Below, in pieces: positions 24,801 through 34,906 of a stretch of DNA of 43,088 nt. The DNA comes from Hyphochytrium catenoides (lineage: Eukaryota; Sar; Hyphochytriomycetes; Hyphochytriales; Hyphochytriaceae), in NCBI GenBank assembly GCA_900088475.1, contig FLMG01000641.1, positions 4,583-47,670 on the forward strand, given 5' to 3'. Made by a program: the position numbers and the translations under genes. Position 1 is the stretch's first letter, and each line of letters begins with the position of its first letter. Below the pieces are notes generated by a model that was not told the origin of the DNA, did no database searches, and saw only the letters and a program-made list of their open reading frames with translations.

Positions 24801-25989
24801 TGACATATCCTTCAACAGCAAGCACCACGGGTATCTCGTGCCATGCATGTCATCCTGCATGACGTACAGCGAAAGGTAAAAGAAGTTTCACTGCGCCGGC
24901 CACCCAGACTCGACTCTCTCAAACTCAGCTGCGGCGGCTTCGTTTCATTTGCTCCTGCTTACACGTTGCTGTACCCTCTCGACATACTAGGTGGGCAACT
25001 GGATCGGCTCGTCAGTGATCCACTTGGGAGATAGAAATGTGCCCAATGCCTTGATGTTTATAGATAAATATGCTCAGGTATGCACCGCCACCACTAGAAA
25101 TTCAAGAGTCTCTTGAAAACGGTGGACAGAAAATCATATAATGACGGGAGAACGATCAACCCTTAATAGGAAGAGAAGGGCCAAGGGGTGAGATGCGGGT
25201 CACTGTCACTCTTAGGGTGAGAGCTGATTAGTCATAATGTCGCATGAGAAGGAAGGAAGAAGAAAGGTCCTGTCCCTTGGTCCTCTCACCGCTTACAAGA
25301 ACTACTTCCGCATGATGCTGACAGGTTGCAAAGATCATTGGGCCCATAGTTAAGACGCTAGAAGGTCTCAGCCGGATCTGTGAAAGCAACAAAGGGGTGG
25401 CGTACTATATTGAGACGGTAAGGATGACGATCGACGATGCAGCAACCGTTAGATGGCCTTCAATCAAGAGAGGAGGGTGTGGCCTTTTGAACTCTTGCTG
25501 TCAGATCTTATGCGTGCACTCCTACCTCCTTCCTGTTCTCTCTCGCCTTCCTCGTACGCTCTAGATCCCCACCTGTGGCTCTCTCGAGTCTAAGCATGAG
25601 CCTATGTCGTTGAAGTTCTTAGCATCTTTTTGTTGAGCATGGTTCGTTCGTGTTGAGTCTCCTATTTACCCGCCATTCTCAGGAGTTTAAGGACCCAGAA
25701 ACAGCAAAGAAGACTATTTTAGCGGACTTCTTCAGAGAAGCGTTTGACGGCAGTGGGGCAGACAACTTCTTTGACGCGGGATCCTGCGTTGACGGCAGGT
25801 GAGCAGCTAGATACTAGGACAAAGAGCCAAGATAGAGGCGATGACAAAGCGGAGACAAGGCTAACATTGCTGCTTGTCCGCTTCAGATTGACATCGGCTT
25901 GGAACTGGTGCTCCCACTTGCCGAGCAAGAAATTTTTCCCTATCTTTAAGCTTGTGGGCTTCATTGGATTCGACGGCAAATTCACATAG
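21807..25989 (+). CDS. B-box zinc finger protein with DUF2009 (UPF0652 family)
   Basis: Fourteen exons encode 668 residues with frame kept at every junction (21807-21997, 22165-22369, 22566-22868, 23090-23312, 23567-23698, 23789-23892, 24012-24181, 24257-24371, 24584-24691, 24819-24875, 24991-25077, 25325-25417, 25683-25798, 25887-25989). An in-frame TAG precedes the ATG. An acidic N-terminus is followed by a B-box-like finger at about residues 77-115 ([20 protein letters not shown] then CQLC and His residues). The rest is the DUF2009 region found in plants, fungi and protists, ending in the signature [14 protein letters not shown] and GFIGFDGKF. Other conserved blocks are [35 protein letters not shown] and [18 protein letters not shown]. 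The family's biochemical role is unknown as far as I know; the B-box suggests protein binding. Confidence 0.88.
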
Positions 25990-26212
25990 GAGAGACAGCG
26001 CCGAACTCAAGAATAGAGCAAAGGAGTTGCAAGAGACGGCAAGTCCACCTATACTGTGCCTCACAAGAGATGTGGATCCGATAAGAAGAGTAAGGCGCTG
26101 GTATAGGTCAAGTGAGGTCGACTAATCTCTGAAGGAGAGTGCACCTAAGCGTTGATCCCTGCTGCTGCTTTAAGATTGCGAGGCATCTGTCTACCACTGT
26201 CCAGCGTGCTCC

Positions 26213-26946
26213 ATGCCGCAACTTTATTCAATGACCTTTCTCAGTGAGGTCACTCCTTCGCTACTTATCCTCAAATGGCTAGAAGAGTACCCCCAGAGCA
26301 AAGAGAAAGTGTGTACTGGCTGAGGTGGCAGGAACGTTGCTGAGAAGAGATTAGGTGGCAAGCGTAGCTCCTTAAGGGTTATGCAGGCAACTTGAATAGC
26401 TGAGGCTATAATGTTATGTCTTCTTGTCGCTCTTAACTTCTAACGGTCTAAGAAGATAGTTTGGATCTTTGGAGAAAGGAGATGTGCTGCTCCAGCTGCT
26501 GGTGCTCCTTTTTTTCTTCTCTTCTCATACCCTTACGTTGCGTTAACGAATTATCTGAAAAACTAAAGCCAGAGCAAGGAAGCCGCGTGATTTTCTATGA
26601 AAGCACGCGAGAAACCGAGCTAGGATAGTGCGCGCGGCAGGCAGAGACGAGTACCCTGGAAGAATGAAGTGGTCGCTTTTGAGGCAAGCCCCTTCTTCTC
26701 AGCCGTTGTTTCAGATGCATACAGTACCTACATGGGCGCCTGCGAACGGGCAGGCATCACCGTCATCTAAACCTGATCAGGGACCGACGTCTGGAACTGA
26801 CTGCTGAGCGACCATTCATCGCCGAATAATCTGCCATGAGAAGATCTGCCCACAACTAACTATTGTAGGTAGACAGCGTCATCGTCCGAGGGACGCCAAG
26901 GGAGGAGGAGAACGCCTTCTACCCCGTACAAGGGACAGCACTCTAA
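26213..26946 (+). CDS. Unrecognised small protein, five exons
   Basis: A model of five exons (26213-26308, 26460-26501, 26569-26586, 26645-26761, 26869-26946) gives 116 residues, all junctions in phase 0, with introns of 58-151 bp like those of the neighbours. The pieces have a protein-like composition: MPQLYSMTFLSEVTPSLLIL and KWLEEYP at the start, EVVAFEASPFFSAVVSDAYS in the middle, GITVDSVIVRGTPREEENAF near the end. One donor (gtcatc at 26762) is weak and one exon is only 18 bp. No signal peptide or membrane span is evident. I do not recognise the family. It may be real; a chance string of open pieces is the alternative. Confidence 0.4.
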
Positions 26947-27682
26947 CAACACATCCTACCATTATTGGACATGATGATGGACCAGTGGAAGAATGCGCGC
27001 TGTGTTGGGCTGTGTAATCGGAAGGAGGGAGGAGGAAACCAACGAGCTGCTGGATTGAATGAGAAGAAAGAAAGTAGGAAGGAGAGGGAAGGAAAGGGGG
27101 AAGAACACACGATCACCACTGCGAAGGAGGAGCGAACCAGGTCTTCCCCTCTTCCTTCCCTCACCAGCTGCAGACGCCCGCCCTGCCACAGCTCCTGCCA
27201 CCTGCCCCGCGCAGAAGAAGAATAGAGGGGAGGATCGGGCAATGATGACGGCGAGAAGATGACGGCTCCTCGCTGCTGTTGATATTTGGGAGGAAAAGAA
27301 GAACAAGACCCCTCAAACAAACAAACAGCGACGACGCCCAAGAACAGCTCTTGCGAAGGAACGAAGAGCGGTAGGTGGTACCGCAGCAGCAGCAGCAGCA
27401 GAAGAAGAGGAAAGCACTGACAAGATCTCGGCAACGAGTCTTCAATGATAGAAGTTTATAGAGCGTTGTTACGTACTAGATAATATCTTCCTTTTGTCCC
27501 ACATCAGCAGCTAGGTTTCCCTGGCCTGCCTCAGTTCATTCAGATACTTCTCTCAAAAGCAAGAAGATATTCTTTTCCAAACGAGATTAAGACGAGGACG
27601 ACGGCCGTGCTCTGGCTTCCCCTATCATCATCTGTGTAACAGCTAGTCCTTTCCTCATCTCAATAGGACAGCAACAGGCATC
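26947..27682. other. Spacer with purine-rich DNA and a short CAG run
   Basis: Between the unrecognised gene and the reductase lies AG-rich DNA (27000-27420), including about six CAG units followed by GAA units near 27384-27410. The minus strand shows long Leu- and Ser-rich open frames here that follow from the base composition. Confidence 0.55.
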
Positions 27683-28663
27683 ATGGCATCGTCGAAGATT
27701 GCCATTGTTACTGGCGGGACGAAAGGGATCGGTTTCCATGTCGTGAAGGGACTATGTGAAAGGCTCCCACAAGGCTCAGTCGTCTATGCGACTGGGAGAA
27801 ACGATGAGCGAGGCCAAGAGGCAGTTCATGAGCTACGTGAAGCTCTGCAAGGCAAGGCATCGGGGACCCCGACTTACCAACAACTGGACGTCTCCGACCG
27901 TGAAGCCGTGAAAAGCTTTGCGAGATCAGTCAGAGACAATCATGGACGAGTCGATATACTTGTTAACAACGCGGGAATGGCGTTCCCCATGGCTGCACAG
28001 GAGCCATTCTCTGTTCAAGTTCGAGAAACACTGAAGACGAACTTCTGGGGAACGCTCAGCGTCTGTGAAGAGTTTCTATCCCTTCTCGCGCCCCACGCTA
28101 GGGTAGTAAATGTCTCCAGCTCCTCTGGCGAGCTTCGTCGCATTAGTGGGGATGAGCCCGCAGCGGCCGGCCTACGTAGCCGCTTCAGCGCTGAGGACCT
28201 TACCACTGAACAGCTGAGTGATCTAATCAGGGAATTTGAGAAGGTGGCAATGAACTGTCCTGAAGACAAAGTCAAAGAAGCTGGTTGGCCTATGTCGGCA
28301 TATGCAGTCTCCAAAGTTGGAGTGAGTGCCTTGAGTCGGGTTCTGCACCGCGAACTTAGCCGTGACCCAACCCGTCCAGCTATCGTTGTCAACTATGTGC
28401 ATCCTGGCCATATCCAAACGGACTTGAGTCGTCACACAGGCGAGAAAAGCCCCGAGACAGGTGCAAGTCCCATCATCTTTGCTGCGCTTCTTCCTACAGA
28501 TACTCCTATTCGAGGAGAGTTCATCTGGGAAGACTGTACAGTTGTTGATTGGGTTCATGGGTTCGGACAGGCAGGAGGCTTCTCCCAGATCAAGGATCCA
28601 GTGCACAAGCATACGAAGGAGGGAGGAGGTCGAGTCACGCTTCATGAATCATCAACTACTTAA
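27683..28663 (+). CDS. Carbonyl reductase-like short-chain dehydrogenase (CBR1 type)
   Basis: One uninterrupted frame of 326 residues. It is a classical SDR close to carbonyl reductase 1: TGGTKGIG (nucleotide-binding TGxxxGIG, residue about 11), DILVNNAG, TNFWGTLSV, VVNVSSSSG (catalytic Ser), and WPMSAYAVSKVGVSALSR with the YxxxK pair, followed by VHPGHIQTDLS and KSPETGA. The roughly 40-residue insertion between the catalytic Ser and Tyr is typical of CBR1-like monomeric reductases, which use NADPH to reduce carbonyl compounds. The C-terminus is about 45 residues longer than usual. The lack of introns is unusual in this window. The true substrate cannot be told from sequence. Confidence 0.9.
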   Translation: MASSKIAIVTGGTKGIGFHVVKGLCERLPQGSVVYATGRNDERGQEAVHELREALQGKASGTPTYQQLDVSDREAVKSFARSVRDNHGRVDILVNNAGMAFPMAAQEPFSVQVRETLKTNFWGTLSVCEEFLSLLAPHARVVNVSSSSGELRRISGDEPAAAGLRSRFSAEDLTTEQLSDLIREFEKVAMNCPEDKVKEAGWPMSAYAVSKVGVSALSRVLHRELSRDPTRPAIVVNYVHPGHIQTDLSRHTGEKSPETGASPIIFAALLPTDTPIRGEFIWEDCTVVDWVHGFGQAGGFSQIKDPVHKHTKEGGGRVTLHESSTT

Positions 28664-29369
28664 TCGTGCCCAGCTAAGAAGAAGCAATTTCTATATTGTT
28701 GAGTCCTTACTATCTTCTTTTCCTTCTATCATCCAGGCCTCAGTAGACGTCGCTACTATCTTCTTCTTGACAGGCGCGAGACATTATACCGCTTACGTTG
28801 TTCGAAGGAGGTTCAATCGGGGTTGGTCCCTCCGCGATGAGCGCATCATCATACTTCCTTTCACAGCCTCTCCTTTCTTCCTAGTGCAATCAATGCTGAT
28901 CGTCAAGTGAGCTTGTAAGGAGCACTATGGTGAGTCTGGGCACACCGGCTCCAGACACGTTGACACCAAGCTTCTCCGTGCAAGCGATCGAAAGTCGACT
29001 ATCTGCTGATAGAGCCAATAGCTTCTGGAATGGCCATTCTAGCCCTACCTGGGAAGAAGCTTCTTAAAAATGGAAGGTCAACTGGCCGCGCACAAACTTA
29101 AGAACAAACGAGAACTACGACTCATAGCTCTATAGGGTTTTGATCATCAGCAGATTGCGCTCTGCTGCAGAAATGACAGACGACTTTGCCGCCTGCTGCT
29201 AGAGCGTAGGAAACCGTGACAGGGGCTGTGGATGGTGCCCTCCTCTCTAATACCTCTTTTAGCATACGGATGTTGCGACGACCTGGGCCTCTAACTCCGG
29301 ACCCTTCGTATGGTTAATCTGCGTCTATGAGCTATTGCCATGTCCTTCTTTGGCAAGAGGGTTGCGTAC
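28664..29369. other. Convergent spacer, no gene seen
   Basis: 0.7 kb between the reductase and the membrane protein gene on the other strand. Open frames here lack splice partners, and I see no repeats. Confidence 0.5.
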
Positions 29370-31325
29370 TTAGATAGACCTCACTGCTACGGTAGTCGCG
29401 CCACCGTCTGAGTTGCCGGCAGCGGAAGAAGAGAGGTCTACGAAGGGGTTGTGGTACTCTACGGTGCCTTGCTGGATAACGAGGGTGTCTTCACTTGTAG
29501 CAGCAGCCGCCCGCCAGAGGAGCCTCAATATCCAGACAAGAGACCAAGCAGCCCGTTGGTGACGTAGCTGTATATCTGTAAGACCACCGGCTGTCCAATC
29601 ACTAACCCTTCCCACAGAATCCTATTTTGATAACTCTCCCGGGGTCCGAAGTACAGCTGGAAGGTCATCCAGACCAGCCAAAATGTCTGAGAGAAAAGAA
29701 CAGGGACTAGGTGGGACTTCTTCGAGACACCAAGCAGAGTCTTGGATGGCGGCAGCAGAGAATCGAACACATTTGTCCATTGCACCCAGAGACAAAGAGT
29801 TCCCAAAGCGATACATCTTACGTCCCAGGCCATTACCTCATCAGAGAGTCCTAGACACAGAGTGATCGCGAGGAAGGCCGTGTACTGGACATCGGGATTG
29901 CGGTATAGCAAGATGACAATGGGTCTGGCTGAATGAGAGGCATACTGTCACGACCACCACCAGCAGGGTGCATAGTAGCCCTACAATCGCAATCGCGGTT
30001 AGGGCTGTAGGCGACAAGGAAAGCACCACGTATCCTTTCGATACAATGACCAGGTAGGAGCAACCATTACCAAGTACCATCGCGAGGTTGAAGAGTATCT
30101 GAAGCACTTTCTTCCTCCGCTGCTGCATCTGCCCTCCGTTTCCCCAAGAAGTGAACCTTCTTCCGCGCGGGACCTGAAGATACACTGCGTCGGAGCTCAG
30201 ACGGGTGGAAAGACCCTTGAAGCTGGGTGGCAGCAGCTGTAACTGCACGATGTAGCGATCTTTGGGCTGCGTCTCCTGGTCCTGCGGTGGTTTGATAACT
30301 GGCCCGGTGGAATGGTGCTTATGCTTGTCATTTACCAGAGAACTATTGGCCCCTGCAGCTCTTATCTTGAGGTTACAGCTATATAACAAACAGCTAACTG
30401 TGTTCTTTGCCTGGGACATCTGTCGTCTCTTCTGCCTTCGAGTCTGCTCCGCGAATATCATCACTTTAGCAAAAGCTACCGTGAAAGTGATGTTAACGTT
30501 TAAGTAGAGACTGAACAGGGTGACGGAATGTTCCCCATAAATCATCCATGTGTAGTCTAGGAGACCCGGACACCACCCAAGCTGCACCGCGACTCCAGCC
30601 AGGAGGGCACCGACAGCTCCACCGGCCATCCCTTGAGACAGAGTCTCCCGACTAAACGTGTGCGCATCAAACGCTACTGGAGCCACAGCGCAGAGAAGAA
30701 CAACCAGAGCAGTCGGCGGGCCACGAAGGTCAGTTCTGCTGATGCCAATAGCAAATGCTGCTCTCAAAACGTTAAGAACGTTCAGAAACCAGAAGTCGAA
30801 GGTCTTGAAGAGTAGGAGCCACACTTGCCACCTGGTTAGCAGCAGATTACCTATCATCCAGGGTAGGAGGAGAATGAGCCCACTCCATACCATCGCTTCG
30901 CCTAACCGCACAGGCAAAAACATTCCAGCACAAGCGGCGATGGCGCCTATGTTATATGCAATTAGCATTATTGTCATATGGCGTCGCATGAGGGCCAGCT
31001 GCTGGACCTCAGCTGTTGGACCAAACAGAGCAGACACTATTGAAATAGAGAGGTCTAACGTGGCTAGAGGCTTTGCTGGGATCAGCTCGTACGTAAGCTC
31101 CCCGCTGTCTGCGCTCTTTTCAGAAGCCAAGTCACCGGGAGCAGTATCACGGTGTGACTTTTTCTTTAGTTGTTCCAAGGAGAAAGACGGGTGCTGATCA
31201 TGCCCTCTCGCTGGGACCCCAAGCTTGACCTTGGTACTACTGGTGTTGAGGATAGAATGATTTGCTGGGAGGCTTGGGGTCACGGTGGCAGATGTGCCGG
31301 TACGTTCCCCACGTTTGCTACGCAT
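29370..31325 (-). CDS. Polytopic membrane protein of a protist family
   Basis: Three exons (31325-29946, 29884-29545, 29488-29370) encode 612 residues. After about 78 polar residues comes YELIPAKPLATLDL, then at least four hydrophobic spans (around IMLIAYNIGAIAACAGMFL, MVWSGLILLLPWMIGNLLL, ALVVLLCAVAPVAF and GALLAGVAVQLGW). A cytosolic-looking loop rich in Lys/Arg/Gln follows, and four or more further spans near the C-terminus (including LTAIAIVGLLCTLLVVVVTV). The order of a YELIPxxPLAxLDL-like motif, a TM block, a charged loop and a TM block reminds me of an expanded, uncharacterised family in oomycetes and thraustochytrids; this is memory, not a search. Its function is unknown. The last intron (56 bp) is plausible but less certain: without it the protein stops at 29525. 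Confidence 0.72.
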
Positions 31326-33918
31326 AGTGGAGCCAGCTTGACAAAGAGAGATGGAGCCTTGGTAATGGCGCTTTGCTTGCTCGCCCTAAGGAATCAGCGA
31401 ATTACACTGAGCCCATAGTCTACCGCCGCAGGCAGCTGTTTCATAATAGCAATAAGTGCTATTTCTAGCTCTACTAAGGGATATCGACTTCCACAGCCTT
31501 CAGGGTAGCTGTTAGAGTCGGCTACTATGAGAGTGTTGCCGGCATCCACTCAGAGTGCATAAACAACCGCACTTCAGAGTCTAGTTTTTGAAGTTATCTT
31601 GTTGGAAGGATGGAGTGGGCAATCCTATTAAAGAGCATGGAGGTGTTTGCCCATCAGAAGCTAGTCTGGTCACGCATTTTGCAGACATTACGTTTGCCGG
31701 GGGGCGGAGCAGGATGACCTGCTGCTGTGAGAAGGTTGATTTATAACAGGTAGCATGGTCATTATCTCCTCCCTCATCAAGAAGTCTGTGCGCCGATTCG
31801 CCTAGAGGTATCATTTTTCACTAGCTGACGTAGCGTGGGCCATCATCCCATGGGCGGACGACAACATCATGACCGTGTCAAGGGAGCAGACTCTGCACTA
31901 GTATTTCTGGCTCGCTCTTCTGGACCACAGGCAGATAAGGCCGACAGCCAACAAGGGCTAACGGACTCTCACCTCTTCTTGCCCTGGAAACATTAGTGCC
32001 TAGTGTCCCTCATACACACAGCTAATTTGATGCCCCATCACCCTCCGACACAGCTTAACTACTGACAACAACAAAAGATGATGAAGGGAGGATAGGTGGA
32101 GGGAGGAGGAAGATAGTGATGAAGGAGGACGACGACAATCGAAGGCTATGGGATGGTTGACAGCAGAGAGACAGAGGCCTGAGCCTGATGATGGCGCCAC
32201 GCCACTGGTGGTGCACTCATAAGAAGCCGATTGTGGCTCTTTTATAAAAAGAGGGCGTTGGAAGTGAGCCAAGAGCAAACAGAGGAGCGGAGGAGGGACT
32301 TCAACAGCTGTAACGCCGAAGGGCCTAGACTCTGAGCCGCCATGTAACGGATGGATAAAGCGACAATATAAGACTCTTAGTTACCGATACTACATTCAAT
32401 TCTTATAGACCTCTATTAAGTCGAGGTTTAAGGGGACATTATTTTTACCTCCGAAACGCTTAGCCTTCAGCTAATACGACAATCATCTGCATGTATTGCC
32501 TTGACTGTGTGGATTTACAGTGTTAAAGGCCAGCCGACGGCGCATCAGCGGCGGGAGGAGCAGCAGGAGCAGAAAACGACGAAGGAGAACGAAGAATGTG
32601 TTCCAGAAGGCTCCTCCGTCCTCTCTCCATAGTCAGCTATCGTCATCCTTCCTCCTGTCTGCTGGGTCTTTGTTGAAGAGATTCACAATGCTGTAGATGA
32701 CAGCAGCACGCACCATTAATCTTCTTAGCAGGAACCATCTACTATTCTGAAGATACTGCCAGGAACCCTTGAAATAAAGCGTCATCATACTGCTATAGTT
32801 GGGAACCATACCCTCCTTAGGGGCTCCTGACGAAGTTGATTCTTCTTCTACAGGTGATGGTGGTATTATTCAGGACTACGAAGGCGGAGTCCATCCATAA
32901 TAACTACCTCGATCATCGGATCGGTGTAAAACCTCTAGCTTTAGCTTCTAGCACAAGAGCCGCTCCTCTTCGGAACCCACCCTGAAGTGATCGCTATCGG
33001 AAAGACGCTTTGCAGGCCTACAACTGAGACTTGTCGGTATAAAGGACCGACGAGTACCTTAGAAAATGCTGTGATCAGCAGGCCGAAGACCTCAACAACA
33101 AGATTGTGCAATGGGAGTTGTCTTAAGAGAGGAAGACGGCATCTATCGCAAGGACAAGAGTGATAAATGATGAATTTTGCTGCACATCCACGTCAATAAA
33201 CTATCCATGGAGATGCTCTTGTTATGGCACGGGCATCGTCATTACCTCAGAAGAAATCGTCTGTTCAATTCTGCTGGGCGGTGCAGAAGTAGAAGAGATG
33301 ATAGCAGTTGAGGAAGAAGGGGCCTTCAACAGCAAAGGCGATCTACAACGAACAGAGACAAAGAAGAATAAATATCAGCTACCAGGCTCTGCATTGCCTC
33401 TGGTTGCCCGCCTCTGCAAGACGACGCTGCAAATCAATCACCAAGACGCCACTTCGAGGTTTTTTACACGGCCAAACCGCTTCTCGAACTTCTTGGCCTG
33501 ATTCGTCTCAGCTCCAATAAATATCATTTTTGATCGGCGTTACTACTGTTATTGCCGTCTCTTTCGCTGCCATAATGCCGGCACCTGAGCTGGTTACTCT
33601 TAAGACTATGCCTCCTTCTACCAGCCTCATGGCCTCACAACGTCCTTGGATTACTCTATACTCTGGGTGACATTCCTCCCAACGACAAGACTAGAAGGAT
33701 CAACGTCCTGCTGAAACTCAAGGAAAGGAGCATTGGGGCTGGGCCTACTGGGCGGGGGCTTCCTGGAGGAAGGAAGTGAATCAGCTAAGCGAAGAGAAAG
33801 CATATCCCTGGTGTGTATAGAGTCCATCTTCTTCTCCACTTTGGCTCTCTTTTCGCCAGGCACTACTGGTATAAAACAAGGAATAGGTCCTGAGTGCATC
33901 CGGAGGCACCACAGTCTC
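31326..33918. other. Long gene-poor stretch
   Basis: 2.6 kb without a gene I can support. It contains AT-rich patches, an AGGAGG-rich patch near 32080-32130 and a minus-strand frame at 33651-33899 just downstream of the PreY-like gene that could be its 3' UTR. A small unrecognised gene could still hide here. Confidence 0.4.
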
Positions 33919-34269
33919 TCAGCTAGTAGGAAGTCCCTGGTCAGCTTTCTTCTCTAACAGCCGTGCATCCTGAGGGACCAAGCTGGGGACACCGTCTCGC
34001 ACGGGATACGCTACTCCGATCTCGTCGCATACAAGCTCGCTGGCCCCTTCGTCAAACCTTAAGGGTAACTGATGCCAAGGATGAAACGTTACTAAAGAGC
34101 AGTCGCACAGACAGGAACTCCTTTAGGGTCTAACCTTGGAAATGGGGCAAACCAGAACCTTCTGCAGTCTCTTGAAGGCTTCGTCAGACTGGCTTATTTG
34201 TGTCGAGAAATGACGCCGGGCGCTTGAAGCTGCTGCTTCTCGCAAGCTTCTTGAATACCTTAGCGCCAT
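33919..34269 (-). CDS. PYURF: PreY/Trm112-like small mitochondrial protein (UPF0434 family)
   Basis: Two exons (34269-34135, 34068-33919) joined by a 66-bp intron encode 94 residues. The N-terminus is rich in Arg/Ser/Ala with no acid residues for about 15 positions (LRYSRSLREAAASSARRHFS), as in a mitochondrial presequence. The mature part is a Trm112/UPF0434 domain: KVLVCPISK, LPLRFDEGASELVCDEIGVA and YPVRDGVPSLVPQDARLLE. Bacterial UPF0434 proteins and human PreY (PYURF) share the core L-C-P-x-S/C-K, AYPVRDGxP and the Asp/Glu-Ala-Arg-x-Leu ending. Human PreY stabilises the mitochondrial methyltransferases NDUFAF5 and COQ5, supporting complex I and coenzyme Q; the same role here is inference. 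It is head to head with the MYB gene. Confidence 0.85.
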
Positions 34270-34906
34270 TGTGGAAGGCTTACCGCTTGTTGTCTGGCCA
34301 CCTAGTGCAGCTCAGATAGTTCTCTGGGGGAAGCTCAGCAACAAGATCCATCGTCAAAGCAGCGCAGATGTTGGGCATCAGCCCTTGCCCAGCGTTCACT
34401 TTTTGCTCTCCAGGTTTGGTTTGCAAGTTCTATTATGCAGATTGAGAATAGCATTCGCGGTAGACTCCACTAACTGTATACTGTTGTGAACGTTGAACTA
34501 AAGACGGTCATGGATAAAGGCCTTCGTTATTCCTAACGTATGACACCCTGCGAGTTGATTTGTTTTGTCCTTGATGGACTTTCTTCTCTTCTTCTCTGCT
34601 CCTGCCGTCGTCCTCACTCCATCATCGCCCGGCCTTCGCCCTCTTCACTCCGCAGGCCATGTCCATCAGCTCACTCAGTAGGAAGTGCAGCAGCGGCACG
34701 TAAAGGGAAAGAGAGAAGGAGAGCAGACGGCACAGGCGTGGAAGCTGGTACCATGAAAGCCGTGAGTGGCTTTAGAGCGGGTTAGGACTAGCTGATGAAA
34801 TACATCTGTCCGTGGAAAGTCGGGGCGGTGCGGTTAGGAGGGCGTAATAGACTGAGCGGAGAGATTCTAAGTGGATGATTGGCTCTCAAGGAAAAGCGAG
34901 AAGAAA
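34270..34906. promoter_or_regulatory. Shared 5' region of the PreY-like and MYB genes
   Basis: 0.64 kb between head-to-head genes, with a CT-rich part (34570-34660). No convincing exon is present and I could not identify core promoter elements. Confidence 0.35.

Noticed and set aside
26943-27445. Long minus-strand open frames rich in Leu, Ser and Phe.
   Set aside because: They follow from CAG, GAA and GGA runs on the plus strand; no splice pattern or family is visible and they overlap low-complexity DNA.
33160-33501. A 113-codon plus-strand frame in the gene-poor stretch.
   Set aside because: Its composition is unlike the neighbouring proteins, it has no splice partner and I recognise no motif.
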